The notes under the pieces: model-generated
Told to the model about the DNA's origin: nothing
Databases searched by the model: none
What the model saw: the letters and a program-made list of their open reading frames with translations, nothing else
DNA from: Acidobacteriota bacterium
Lineage (GTDB): Bacteria; Acidobacteriota; Blastocatellia; Pyrinomonadales; Pyrinomonadaceae
Length of the DNA: 32,094 bases
Assembly (NCBI GenBank): GCA_018269075.1
Contig: JAFDVJ010000041.1
Span: 40,599 to 72,692, forward strand
Direction: 5' to 3'
In this document: positions 1 to 6,963 of the stretch, one piece after another
How positions within the stretch are numbered: position 1 is the first letter of the stretch
How the letters are laid out: every line of letters begins with the position of its first letter
Position numbers and translations under genes: made by a program

Positions 1-1
1 C

Positions 2-319
2 CGCTATCACGTCGCGCTCGTCGATAATCTGCCCGCCGGGATCGAGATCATCGATCCGGGCCTCGCGACCACGGGGAACACTTACATCGATTACGATTAC
101 GATCAGAGAAAGCATCTCTTCCGGTACGAGCACCGGAATCTGCGCGACAACCGCGCCGAAGTCTTTACGAGCCTGCTGACCGACGGCGTCTGGCTCTATT
201 CGTATCTCGGCCGGGCGACGACGCCCGGCAGCTTCGTCGTCCCGCCGGCCAAAGCCGAGGAGATGTACGCGCCCGAAACCTTCGGCCGGAGCTCGACGGA
301 TTTCGTGCGGGTCGAATAA
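2..319 (+). CDS. alpha-2-macroglobulin family protein, C-terminal fragment
   Basis: This is the last 105 codons of a gene that enters from the left edge, ending with TAA at 317-319. The translation contains a DNLPAGIEI stretch, an FRYEHRNLRDNRAEVF stretch, and near the end a TPGSFVVPPAKAEEMYAPE stretch. These match the C-terminal MG10-type domain of large bacterial alpha-2-macroglobulins, which are periplasmic or lipid-anchored thioester or bait proteins thought to trap attacking proteases. The thioester (CxEQ) and bait regions would lie upstream, outside this window, so I cannot tell whether this copy has them. No gene follows in the same direction; the next 540 bases are repeats. The family assignment rests on these motif resemblances only. 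Confidence 0.8.
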   Translation, partial: RYHVALVDNLPAGIEIIDPGLATTGNTYIDYDYDQRKHLFRYEHRNLRDNRAEVFTSLLTDGVWLYSYLGRATTPGSFVVPPAKAEEMYAPETFGRSSTDFVRVE

Positions 320-390
320 ACCGCGAACGAGAATCGGGCCGACTTCGCTTTTTTCAGACTCGAACGGCCTAAACCGCCGCGCATACCAGT

Positions 391-435
391 CGGAGCATCG
401 ATCGTGATAGTTTAACTATCACGATCGATGCTCCG
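391..435. repeat. long perfect palindrome (22-bp arms)
   Basis: Arms 391-412 and 414-435 are perfect reverse complements around a single central T at 413. The outer part reads CGGAGCATCGATCGTGATAG. The right arm is also the left arm of the next hairpin (428-462) and resembles part of the 43-bp tandem unit that follows, so the three structures are related and the two hairpins are mutually exclusive. It starts 71 bases after the stop codon of the preceding gene. There is no T-tract, so it is not an ordinary intrinsic terminator. Confidence 0.9.
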
Positions 436-462
436 GGTATCAATTCGTGATACCCGGAGCAT
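428..462. repeat. hairpin with 15-bp perfect stem
   Basis: Arms 428-442 (ATGCTCCGGGTATCA) and 448-462 are perfect complements with the 5-nt loop ATTCG. The left arm overlaps the right arm of the 391-435 palindrome by 8 bases. It contains the GGGTATC/GATACCC core that recurs in every 43-bp unit downstream. Confidence 0.9.
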
Positions 463-704
463 AAAATTTACCCTCCGGGTATCGCGAAGTGATACCTGAA
501 CTATGACGATTTACCCTCCGGGTATCACGACTTGATACCCGAACTATGACGATTTACTCTCCGGGTATCACGACTTGATACCTGAACTATGACAATTTAC
601 TCTCCGGGTATCACGACTTGATACCTGAACTATGACGATTTACCCTCCGGGTATCGCGAAGCGATACCTGAACTATGACGATTTACTCTCCGGGTAATAC
701 CTTT
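431..704. repeat. 43-bp tandem repeat array of small hairpins
   Basis: The anchor CTCCGGG occurs at 431, 473, 516, 559, 602, 645 and 688: one step of 42 and five steps of exactly 43 bp. Each full unit carries an inverted repeat GGTATC...GATACC followed by a spacer close to TGAACTATGACGATTTAC. Loops differ (ACGACTT three times, GCGAAGT, GCGAAGC, AATTCGT), but bases next to the stem change together (A..T in some units, G..C or G..T in others). The seventh unit is truncated. No unique spacers separate the units, so it is not CRISPR. The rest of the gene-free stretch, 705-863, shows nothing I can name. Confidence 0.9.
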
Positions 705-863
705 GCAGGATAAAATAAGCCGGAAAATGATCGGAAGGCGGTTTGTTTTTCGAAAACAAGCTTAAAGCCATCGGCGACGGCGGCGGGATTTTCAATGCCG
801 CGACAATCTGTCGGCCCTCGGGATTTTGTATCTTCCGCTGCTCCGAGCTTCGCCGGCTGAACG

Positions 864-2036
864 TCAGTCGGGCAGGTTCTCGCTCAACAGCCGGACGACG
901 TTGCCGCCCATAATCTGGGCGATTTCCGCGTCGGTGAAATTTTCCTTCATTAAGGCCTCGGTGATCAGCGCCTCGCCGCTCGTGTCGAACGGGACCTTGA
1001 CCGAACCGTCAAAATCCGAGCCGAGCGCGACGTGGTCCGCGCCGGCGACGTTCGCGGCGTAGCGGATCGCCTTCGCGATGCTCGCGGCGTCGCTGCCGCA
1101 GACGGCCGTGTCCCAGAAGCCGATCCCGATCACGCCGCCGGTTTTGGCGATCGCCCGGAGCTGTTCGTCCGAGAGATTGCGCTGATTGTCGCAGGTTCCG
1201 CGAACGCCGGTGTGCGAAACGAGAACGGGCCGCGTCGCGACACGGAGCACGTCGTCGATCGTCGCCGACGAGGCGTGCGCGACGTCGACGAGCATCTTTT
1301 TCGTCTCCATCCGGCGGATCAGCTCGCGGCCCTTGTCGGTCAGCCCGTATTTCTGGAGGCCGTGCGCCGAGCCGCCGATGTCGTTGTCGAAGAAATGCGT
1401 CGGCGCCATCATCCGGAACCCGGCGTCGTAGAGCGCGTCGAGGTTGTCGAGATTGCCGTCCAGAGCGTGCGCGCCCTCGATGCCGAGAAAACCGCCGACA
1501 ACCTTTTCGGTTTTCCGGCGTTCGAGCAGGTTCTGCAGATCCTTTTTCGATTTGACGAACACCAGCTGCCCGTTCGAGCGGTCGGCGTATTCCTTTAATT
1601 TCGCGGCCTGATAGAGCGCGCGTTTGGTCAGCGACGAAAGATTTTCGAGCGGCTGGCGCTGGGCGAGCGCGAGCCAGAAGATGTTGTCGGACTTGTCGTC
1701 GTTCGATTCGATGTTGAGCCCGCGCGGCGTTTTCGTGACGACGGTGAAGGCCTGCAAAGCGACGTTGCCTTCCGCGAGCTTCGGCACGTCGACCTGCGAG
1801 ACCTCGCTTTTCTGGAGCAGATCGCGGTTCCACAGCAGCGAATCGGCGTGGAGATCGGCGACCGTCAGTTTCGCGTGCAGCGCGCGCGCCTGCTCGCTCA
1901 CCTGATACGGCGGCTTATTGATCACCGGATTGAGCGATTTTTCGACGAACGGCGCGGCAAAGCCGAAGAAAAAGACGAGAAACGCGGCGAGCAGAAAAAC
2001 GACGACGAAAACGGAAATTTTGATCAGCTTCTTCAT
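864..2036 (-). CDS. membrane dipeptidase, peptidase family M19
   Basis: This 390-residue protein belongs to the renal-dipeptidase-like M19 family: zinc metallopeptidases that cleave dipeptides, including some D-residue dipeptides. The expected metal ligands are present: HxD in DLHADS (H63, D65), the bridging Glu in GIEGAH (E187), His in VAHASS (H254) and VSHTG (H275), and Asp in GSDFDG (D341). Residues 8-30 form one hydrophobic segment, so the enzyme is probably anchored with its catalytic domain outside the cytoplasm. The start is placed at the ATG at 2036; an in-frame extension to 2123 would only translate 7-mer repeat DNA (LKTSDSRLKT). The upstream region is entirely a heptamer element. 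Length is normal for the family. Confidence 0.93.
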   Translation of the reverse strand: MKKLIKISVFVVVFLLAAFLVFFFGFAAPFVEKSLNPVINKPPYQVSEQARALHAKLTVADLHADSLLWNRDLLQKSEVSQVDVPKLAEGNVALQAFTVVTKTPRGLNIESNDDKSDNIFWLALAQRQPLENLSSLTKRALYQAAKLKEYADRSNGQLVFVKSKKDLQNLLERRKTEKVVGGFLGIEGAHALDGNLDNLDALYDAGFRMMAPTHFFDNDIGGSAHGLQKYGLTDKGRELIRRMETKKMLVDVAHASSATIDDVLRVATRPVLVSHTGVRGTCDNQRNLSDEQLRAIAKTGGVIGIGFWDTAVCGSDAASIAKAIRYAANVAGADHVALGSDFDGSVKVPFDTSGEALITEALMKENFTDAEIAQIMGGNVVRLLSENLPD

Positions 2037-2042
2037 TTTTTT

Positions 2043-2177
2043 AGTCTTGAGTCTTGAGTCTGAAGTCTTGAGTCCGCGTGAACGCGTAGCTTTTCGCCGC
2101 GCGCGCGAAACGTCGCAAACCACAAAACCGTCTTTACGATAACCGACTCAAGACTCAAGACTCAAGACTCAGGACTC
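2043..2177. repeat. AGTCTTG heptamer arrays in inverted pair
   Basis: The left array (2043-2075) reads AGTCTTG/AGTCTGA-type 7-mers and the right array (2145-2177) reads their reverse complement (GACTCAA, GACTCAG), enclosing about 70 bp of unrelated sequence. The element occupies the whole gap between the oxidoreductase and dipeptidase genes. The right array overlaps the end of the oxidoreductase gene and supplies its TGA stop. Confidence 0.85.
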
Positions 2178-3240
2178 TTGATCCCGCGTCCGACGCGCGC
2201 GCGGCGTCGAGAACTTTCTGGACGCGGAGGCCGTCTTCGAACGTCGCGGCGTGTTCGATCGCGGTTCGACCGTCGAGCAGCGCATCGACGATCGCCGGGG
2301 CGAAGCTCATAAAGCCGCGCGCGAAACCGGTGTCGCCGACGCCTTCGACGTTGCGGCCGAGATCGGTGTCGATCTTTGTCCAGTCGTTTTCGCCCGCGCG
2401 GGCGAGAAACAATTCGCCGCGCGCCTCGATCCGGAGCGCGCCGTCGGTGCCGAACAATTCGAGCCGGTTCTGATATTTCGGGTATTCGGCCATCGACGCC
2501 GAAACGACGCCGGTCGCGTCGGCCGTCCATTCGCCGGCGGCGAATTTCAGGATCAGGTTCGCCTCGTCGTCGGTCGTCACCGGCCGGAGCGCGCCGCCCG
2601 CGTCTTTGCGTTCCTTAACGTGCGTCTGCAGCCGGCAGTAGACTTCATCGATTTCCGTATCGAGAAACCAGAACAGCGAATCGAGAAGATGCGAAACGAT
2701 CGCGCCGAGCGTGCCGCCGCCGGCCGTTTTGTCCGACCACCAGTTCCACGGCGCGTCGGGGCCGCCGCGATGCGGCGCGCGAAAATTCGCCTTGACGTGG
2801 CGCACGCGGCCGATCGCGCCGGCGCGCAAAAGTTCGAACGCGCGCCGCCGTCCGGGCAGAAAACGCAATTCGTGATCGATCAGCGCGAGCACGTTTTTTT
2901 CCTTCGCGAGCGCGGTCATCGCGGCGGCTTCGGCCGTCGTCATCGCCATCGGTTTCTCGCACAGGACGTGTTTGCCGGCTTCGAGCGCGGCCCGCGTCAT
3001 CTCGAAATGCGAGACCGGCGGCGTCGTGATGCAGACCAGCCGGACGTCCGGATGCGCGACGGTTTCGCGCCAATCGTCGGTAAAATGCTTGATATCGAAC
3101 TCCCGCGCCGTCTCTTCGGCGTTCGACAGATGCCCGCTCGCGACCGACACGACCGGCGCGCCGCACTCCAGAAACGCCGGAATCTGCACGCGCCGCGCAA
3201 ATCCGGTCCCGATCACTCCGATGCCCGCTTTTTCGTTCAT
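2155..3240 (-). CDS. Gfo/Idh/MocA family oxidoreductase
   Basis: The protein has 361 residues. The N-terminal Rossmann motif GVIGTGFA (residues 8-15) and the active-site EKP in VLCEKPMAMT (E95-K96-P97) identify the family: NAD(P)-dependent oxidation or reduction of sugars, inositols or related cyclic substrates. A central basic and aromatic segment and the Gfo/Idh C-terminal alpha/beta domain follow. The substrate cannot be told from sequence. The start is the ATG at 3240. The final residues (SRVLSLES) and the TGA stop come from AGTCTTG heptamer repeats, so the original C-terminus was probably slightly different. The protein is soluble, with no signal peptide. Confidence 0.9.
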   Translation of the reverse strand: MNEKAGIGVIGTGFARRVQIPAFLECGAPVVSVASGHLSNAEETAREFDIKHFTDDWRETVAHPDVRLVCITTPPVSHFEMTRAALEAGKHVLCEKPMAMTTAEAAAMTALAKEKNVLALIDHELRFLPGRRRAFELLRAGAIGRVRHVKANFRAPHRGGPDAPWNWWSDKTAGGGTLGAIVSHLLDSLFWFLDTEIDEVYCRLQTHVKERKDAGGALRPVTTDDEANLILKFAAGEWTADATGVVSASMAEYPKYQNRLELFGTDGALRIEARGELFLARAGENDWTKIDTDLGRNVEGVGDTGFARGFMSFAPAIVDALLDGRTAIEHAATFEDGLRVQKVLDAARASDAGSRVLSLES

Positions 3241-3251
3241 AAAAGTTTGGG

Positions 3252-3440
3252 GTTTAACGCGAAGGCGCGAAGGCGCGGAGACGCAAAGTTTTTTTTGGCT
3301 GCTTTTCGATCGCCGGCACGATTCGTTTTTACCGGAAACGCATCGGCGACTAAATTATTCAATCGTTATCCGACAATGCCCTGCCAGCCGGCCATAAAAA
3401 TCTCCGCGCCTTTGCGCCTCGGCGTCTCTGCGTTAAATCA
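3252..3440. repeat. palindromic element built of 8-mer arrays
   Basis: The left arm begins TTTAACGC, followed by octamers such as GAAGGCGC, GAAGGCGC and GGAGACGC. The right arm (about 3401-3437) is the inverse: CTCC, then octamers, then GCGTTAAA. About 110 bp of unrelated DNA lies between them. A related element with its arms turned inside out occurs at 19993-20086. The element takes up most of the 315-bp gap between 3241 and 3555. Confidence 0.75.
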
Positions 3441-3477
3441 CCATTCCCAAATTAAATCACGAATCCCGCCCAAACAA

Positions 3478-3509
3478 AAAAGCGCGAGGCATTAAAACCT
3501 CCCGCTTTT
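3478..3509 (-). terminator. intrinsic terminator of the PilZ gene
   Basis: Read on the minus strand there is a stem AAAAGCG-G-GAGG / CCTC-G-CGCTTTT (one internal mismatch, 8-nt loop), followed by a run of six T. It lies about 46 bases after the PilZ stop codon, in the right orientation to end that transcript. Confidence 0.75.
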
Positions 3510-3520
3510 AGTGATCATAA

Positions 3521-3552
3521 AATCCGAAATCCGAAATCCGAAATCCGAAATC
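3521..3552. repeat. TCCGAAA heptamer array at a stop codon
   Basis: Four to five copies of the 7-mer TCCGAAA. In the coding direction of the PilZ gene it reads stop-GGC-GATTTCGGATTTCGG, starting 3 nt after the TAG at 3556-3558. The same arrangement is seen after the clpS stop. Confidence 0.9.
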
Positions 3553-3555
3553 GCC

Positions 3556-4020
3556 CTATCCTTTGTCGATGCCGAGCGCCAGGCTGCCTTTTTTGCGCTT
3601 GCTGCCGTAGCGCAGAAATTCCTCGTAGAATTCGCGGTTGTCGGCGGTCATCTTGATGATCTTCGCGCCGACCAGAAAACGGGCCGTCGAGATATGCTCG
3701 CCGACCTGCTCGTAGCGGCTGCCGACGATCTGCATCCGGACTTTTCCCTCGGGCAGATCGATCTCGGCGTTGAGCACGCGGCCCTCGCCGACCAGATAAT
3801 TTTCGCGCACGCGGATCGACGAGACGATGAACGCGATGCCCGAACGGCTCAGATCGCTGGTTTCGCCCGTCACCGTCACGTTTTCCGCCGGCATCCGGAG
3901 CGGTCCGGTATTTCTGTCCGGCTCGAACCAAACCTTGATCGGAAACTCGAATTGCTTGCGCGTCGAAACGACACGTTCCGTAATGGATTTGTTAAACTTG
4001 GAAACCAGTTTTCGTATCAT
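3556..4020 (-). CDS. PilZ domain protein
   Basis: The protein has 154 residues from the ATG at 4020. The (D/N)xSxxG motif of PilZ domains is present as DLSRSG (residues 56-61), followed by a beta-rich segment with VRMQIVGSRYE. The usual RxxxR motif is degraded: the best match is R21-K-Q-F-E, with Glu in place of the second Arg, so c-di-GMP binding is uncertain. PilZ proteins link c-di-GMP to motility, pili or exopolysaccharide. A longer reading from a TTG at 4092 exists but lacks a convincing ribosome site. A strong terminator lies downstream at 3478-3509. The lipoprotein gene upstream is on the same strand, with a gap of about 108 bp. Confidence 0.8.
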   Translation of the reverse strand: MIRKLVSKFNKSITERVVSTRKQFEFPIKVWFEPDRNTGPLRMPAENVTVTGETSDLSRSGIAFIVSSIRVRENYLVGEGRVLNAEIDLPEGKVRMQIVGSRYEQVGEHISTARFLVGAKIIKMTADNREFYEEFLRYGSKRKKGSLALGIDKG

Positions 4021-4128
4021 TATCTCGTTGTTTAGCTTGTCGGATTGCCAAAAACTACTGGGGCTAAACAACTTATAAACCTTTTTTTTCAAAATTTCAA
4101 CAGTAATCCCCGAAAATTCAGAAAAAAT

Positions 4129-5037
4129 TCACTTCTTGAGGGGCTGACCGCCGTTATCTTTGGTCGAAAGACGCGTTCCGTTTTTCGCGTCGAGCTCGAG
4201 CAGGAAGGATAGTTTTCCGGTTTTTCCGTAAACCGCCGGGTCGGCCGTCGCGAAATATTTCTTCCTGCCGTCCGTCAGATTGACGCGGTAATTATAGCCG
4301 GTCGAATCCGCCGTCAGGGCGTCGTCGGGCAGCAGTCCGGCCTGGACGAGCTCGGCGATTTCGCCGTATGTGCCGCCGCTCTGCAGGGCGAAAACCATCT
4401 CCGCTTTGGCGACGCGTTCGAGCATCGCCTTGGCCTCGGATTCGTGCGTCTGGAGCCGCAGGTTGAAGAAATACTGATTGCCCTCTTTTTTGATCGTCGC
4501 TTCGGCCTGCTCGTCGACCGTCAGGATGACCCAGAAATTCCCTTCTTTGCGGAGGCGGATTTCCTGCAGCTCGAGCTGTTTCGTCTCGTTGTCGGGCAGT
4601 TTGGCCGTGACGGTCGCGTAACTGCCGGAGATGATCTCGCCGTTGATCTCGATCTCGGCCGGGATCTGCTGGGCGATCGGCGCGAGGTCGAGCTGCAGGT
4701 CCTGCAGCTCAGTGTCGGTCAATCCCTCGATCGCGGGCCGCAGGTTCGTCAGAAACATCGCGTCGCGAAAACGGTTTTCGCGAAGATCCTTATAAAAGAC
4801 GCGGACCGTGTCGGCCGGCGAATTCTGTTCGATCTCGATCGTCGCGCCGCGGGTCGTCTTCGCGGCGTTCGGCGCGGCAATCTTCATCGCCGGATCGGTC
4901 GACTTCGCCGCCGGCTGTTCGGCCGCATCGGTTTTCGCCGCCTGCACCGCGCAGCCGCCGATCATCAAAAACGAAAGAATCGCCGAAAGAAACAGGTAAT
5001 TGGAAACGCTTTTGAACTGAAAGAACTTTTTGGACAT
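4129..5037 (-). CDS. lipoprotein with NTF2-like and pilin-like domains
   Basis: The protein has 302 residues. The N-terminus is a lipoprotein signal: a basic start, a hydrophobic stretch 13-27 and a lipobox ending MIGGC (C29), so it should be a lipid-anchored envelope protein. Residues about 73-174 (starting SPADTVRVFYKDL) look like a small NTF2/DUF4878-type fold. Residues about 199-290 resemble the globular part of type IV pilins and GspG pseudopilins: a repeated-Ala helix, then a Tyr/Gly region GTYGEIAELV, GYNYRV and ATADPAVYGKTGKLSF, but without the pilin N-terminal helix or prepilin cleavage site. Function unknown. A GGAG about 10 bases before the ATG supports the start. Confidence 0.75.
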   Translation of the reverse strand: MSKKFFQFKSVSNYLFLSAILSFLMIGGCAVQAAKTDAAEQPAAKSTDPAMKIAAPNAAKTTRGATIEIEQNSPADTVRVFYKDLRENRFRDAMFLTNLRPAIEGLTDTELQDLQLDLAPIAQQIPAEIEINGEIISGSYATVTAKLPDNETKQLELQEIRLRKEGNFWVILTVDEQAEATIKKEGNQYFFNLRLQTHESEAKAMLERVAKAEMVFALQSGGTYGEIAELVQAGLLPDDALTADSTGYNYRVNLTDGRKKYFATADPAVYGKTGKLSFLLELDAKNGTRLSTKDNGGQPLKK

Positions 5038-5125
5038 TGAAACTTTACTCCGGAATCAAAAAAGATGGTCTTGAATTGAAAAAAAGAAGATTTTTTTGCG
5101 TGAAGCGCGCCGAAAAAATGGAAAT

Positions 5126-5187
5126 CGCCGCGCTTTAAGCATTATAGCGCGGCGTTCGCGAAACTGTAAAACAAAATTTTACAGTTT
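5126..5187. other. two adjacent hairpins downstream of clpS
   Basis: The first is a 9-bp GC-rich stem, CGCCGCGCT/AGCGCGGCG (5126-5134 with 5146-5154, 11-nt loop). The second is an 11-bp AT-rich stem, AAACTGTAAAA/TTTTACAGTTT (5161-5171 with 5177-5187). They lie between the clpS stop and the start of the lipoprotein gene. Either could end the clpS transcript, but no clean T-tract follows on the minus strand. Confidence 0.45.
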
Positions 5188-5283
5188 TGTTGATTTTTTG
5201 TTTTTTGACCTTCGGCCTTTGATCTTTGATCTTCGGTCTTCGACTCAAGCCTCAGGACTCCAGACCGCCCCCGCCTCGAAACC

Positions 5284-5315
5284 AATCCGAAATCCGAAAT
5301 CCGAAATCCGAAATC
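5284..5315. repeat. TCCGAAA heptamer array at the clpS stop
   Basis: Four copies of TCCGAAA ending 3 nt from the clpS stop, reading stop-GGC-GATTTCGG in the coding direction, exactly as at the PilZ stop. Degenerate heptamers of other types (TGATCTT, ACTCAAG-like) continue leftwards to about 5213. Confidence 0.85.
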
Positions 5316-5318
5316 GCC

Positions 5319-5636
5319 TCATTCTTCCTCGACCGTGCAGAGCAGCGGGAATTCGCGCGAGCGCGAGAGGTTCATCGCCTTTTCGGCCTTCATATTGGCG
5401 ATCTCGAACGGATAGACGCCGGCGACGCCGATGCCTTCGTGATGGACCTTGAGCATAATCTCGAAGGCCTCGAACTCCGAGCGGAGAAAGACGTGGACGA
5501 GGATGAAGACGACGAAATCCATCGTCGTGAAATCGTCGTTATGGAGAATGACCTTGTAGAGCTTCGGTTTTTCGAGCTTGGTCTCGCTCTCGGTCAAAAC
5601 CTCGCTGTCGTGTTCGATGTCGGGGATTTCGGGCAT
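5319..5636 (-). CDS. clpS: ATP-dependent Clp protease adaptor ClpS
   Basis: The protein has 105 residues, normal for ClpS. It delivers N-degron substrates to the ClpA or ClpC unfoldase of the Clp protease. The signature LHNDDFTTMDFVV (H32-N33-D34-D35) contains the residues that hold the substrate alpha-amino group, and VHHEGIGVAGVYPFEIA (from V64) carries the conserved His of the binding pocket. The acidic, flexible N-terminal 22 residues are typical of the part that engages the unfoldase. No clpA or clpC gene is adjacent; separate location is common. The gene stands alone between a heptamer array at its 3' end and an 86-bp gap on its 5' side. Confidence 0.95.
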   Translation of the reverse strand: MPEIPDIEHDSEVLTESETKLEKPKLYKVILHNDDFTTMDFVVFILVHVFLRSEFEAFEIMLKVHHEGIGVAGVYPFEIANMKAEKAMNLSRSREFPLLCTVEEE

Positions 5637-5721
5637 ATATTAAATCTGCAAACGTGTTTCGCGGGATTATTTTATCACTCTTCGCGGCGGAAGCAACCGC
5701 TAATCCCGCCAATGAACCCGC

Positions 5722-6840
5722 TTAAAACCCGCGCACCTCGAAATACGCCTTGATCGCGTTGTATTTCGCCGGATTGTCGAGAATGTCGAAGATCTCCGCG
5801 TAGTTTTCGAGTCCCGAAACCTTGTGCGTGAGCATTCTTCCGAGCCAGCCCGGATACATCGCCTCGCAGAGCGCGAAGTCCTTGACGCCCATCTCGAAAT
5901 GCTCGCGGTTGGCGTTGACCGTCCCGACCATCGCGCGGTTGCCGAGGACGAACATCTGGTTGATTTTGTCGGACGGCACGGCGTCGGTCCTGCGCTCGCC
6001 GCCGGTCACCGACGCGAGGATCAGGATGCCGTTCTCGTTGAGGGTCTGCATCGCGTCGAAGATGATCGGCGAAAAGCCGGTGCATTCGAAAACCAGATCG
6101 TACTGGCCGTATTTCGCGACCGAATCCGTCAGCGCGAGCTCGGCCGTCGAATCGTAGGTCGCGCCGATCGCTTCGAGCAGATCGGCGTTGAGATAGCCCG
6201 CGCGCGGCGTCCGGCCGAAGCCGTGAACCTCGTAGCCGCGCATCCGGAGCGCCATCACAGTCAATAATCCGACGTTGCCCGTCCCGAGCACGGCGGCCGT
6301 TTTCGGCTGCCAGATCTTGAGGCGTTCCTGGATGTCGCTCGCCTGCTTGAGTCCTTTTTCGATGATCGAGAGCGGTTCGAGGAGGACGGCGATCTCGGCG
6401 ATCGCCGGCGGGATCTTGACCAGAAAGTCGGCGCTTTCGGCGTAATATTCGGCCATATAGCCGTGAATCCGCGAGATGCCGCGCTCGTAGTATTTCTCGT
6501 CGGTCGTAAAATCCTGCGTCCCGATCTTGTCGTAGATGCTCGACCCGCGCGGCCGGCGGACGGTCGCGACGACGAAATCGCCCGCTTTTAAATCTTTGAC
6601 GTTCGGCCCGACCTCGGCGACGCGGCCGAAATTTTCGTGGCCGAGCACGAGAAAATCGAAACCGCGCGGCGCGACGCCGTATTCGCCGTTGTTGATCTCG
6701 CGGTCGGTCCCGCACGCGCCGACCCGCAAAACCTCGACGAGCACGCCGCGCCCGTCCTTGAAATCTCCCAACTCCGGTTTGTCCATCTCGACGAGATGCA
6801 CGCTCTTTTCTTTTTTCGGTATCACCGCGACTGCTTTCAT
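5722..6840 (-). CDS. zinc-dependent glucose 1-dehydrogenase-like
   Basis: The protein has 372 residues and belongs to the medium-chain dehydrogenase superfamily. It resembles the archaeal-type glucose 1-dehydrogenases, which oxidise glucose or related aldoses to the lactone with NAD(P)+. Visible are VGACGTDREI (catalytic zinc Cys, C43), LVLGHEN (H68-E69), VATVRRPRG, YYERGISRIHGYMAEYY, LLEPLSIIEK (E155, a metal ligand in this subgroup) and the nucleotide-binding GTGNVGL (186-192). The four-Cys structural zinc site of classical alcohol dehydrogenases is absent. Start at the ATG at 6840; the upstream extension to 6918 is heptamer repeat. Aldose specificity is inferred from similarity only. Confidence 0.85.
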   Translation of the reverse strand: MKAVAVIPKKEKSVHLVEMDKPELGDFKDGRGVLVEVLRVGACGTDREINNGEYGVAPRGFDFLVLGHENFGRVAEVGPNVKDLKAGDFVVATVRRPRGSSIYDKIGTQDFTTDEKYYERGISRIHGYMAEYYAESADFLVKIPPAIAEIAVLLEPLSIIEKGLKQASDIQERLKIWQPKTAAVLGTGNVGLLTVMALRMRGYEVHGFGRTPRAGYLNADLLEAIGATYDSTAELALTDSVAKYGQYDLVFECTGFSPIIFDAMQTLNENGILILASVTGGERRTDAVPSDKINQMFVLGNRAMVGTVNANREHFEMGVKDFALCEAMYPGWLGRMLTHKVSGLENYAEIFDILDNPAKYNAIKAYFEVRGF

Positions 6841-6849
6841 AGTTTTTTT

Positions 6850-6962
6850 AGTCTTGAGTCCTGAGTCCTGAGTCTTAAGTCCCAAATCAAAATACCGGTT
6901 CAGGCATCGGCAAGACACTCCCGAAATTCGGACTCAAGACTCAAGACTCAAGACTCAGGACT
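6850..6962. repeat. AGTCTTG heptamer arrays in inverted pair
   Basis: The left array 6850-6881 and right array 6931-6962 are inverted copies of AGTCTTG/AGTCCTG-type 7-mers with about 50 bp between them. Together they make up nearly all of the gap between the VWA gene stop (1 nt away) and the dehydrogenase start (about 9 nt away). Same design as 2043-2177, but with an unrelated core. Confidence 0.85.
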
Positions 6963-6963
6963 T

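Noticed and set aside
431..704. CRISPR array
   Set aside because: The regular 43-bp period is a contiguous tandem repeat; there are no unique spacers and no cas genes.
2037..2123. N-terminal extension of the dipeptidase
   Set aside because: The added residues translate AGTCTTG repeat DNA; the internal ATG begins a proper membrane anchor. The same argument applies to 6841-6918 and 8551-8637.
4030..4050. second sigma-54 promoter before the PilZ gene
   Set aside because: The minus-strand TTGGCAATCCGACAAGC has a fitting -24 half, but the -12 GC is one base too far away and the TT is missing.
4021..4092. TTG start for the PilZ gene
   Set aside because: Weak start codon without a ribosome site; the ATG at 4020 gives a normal PilZ length.
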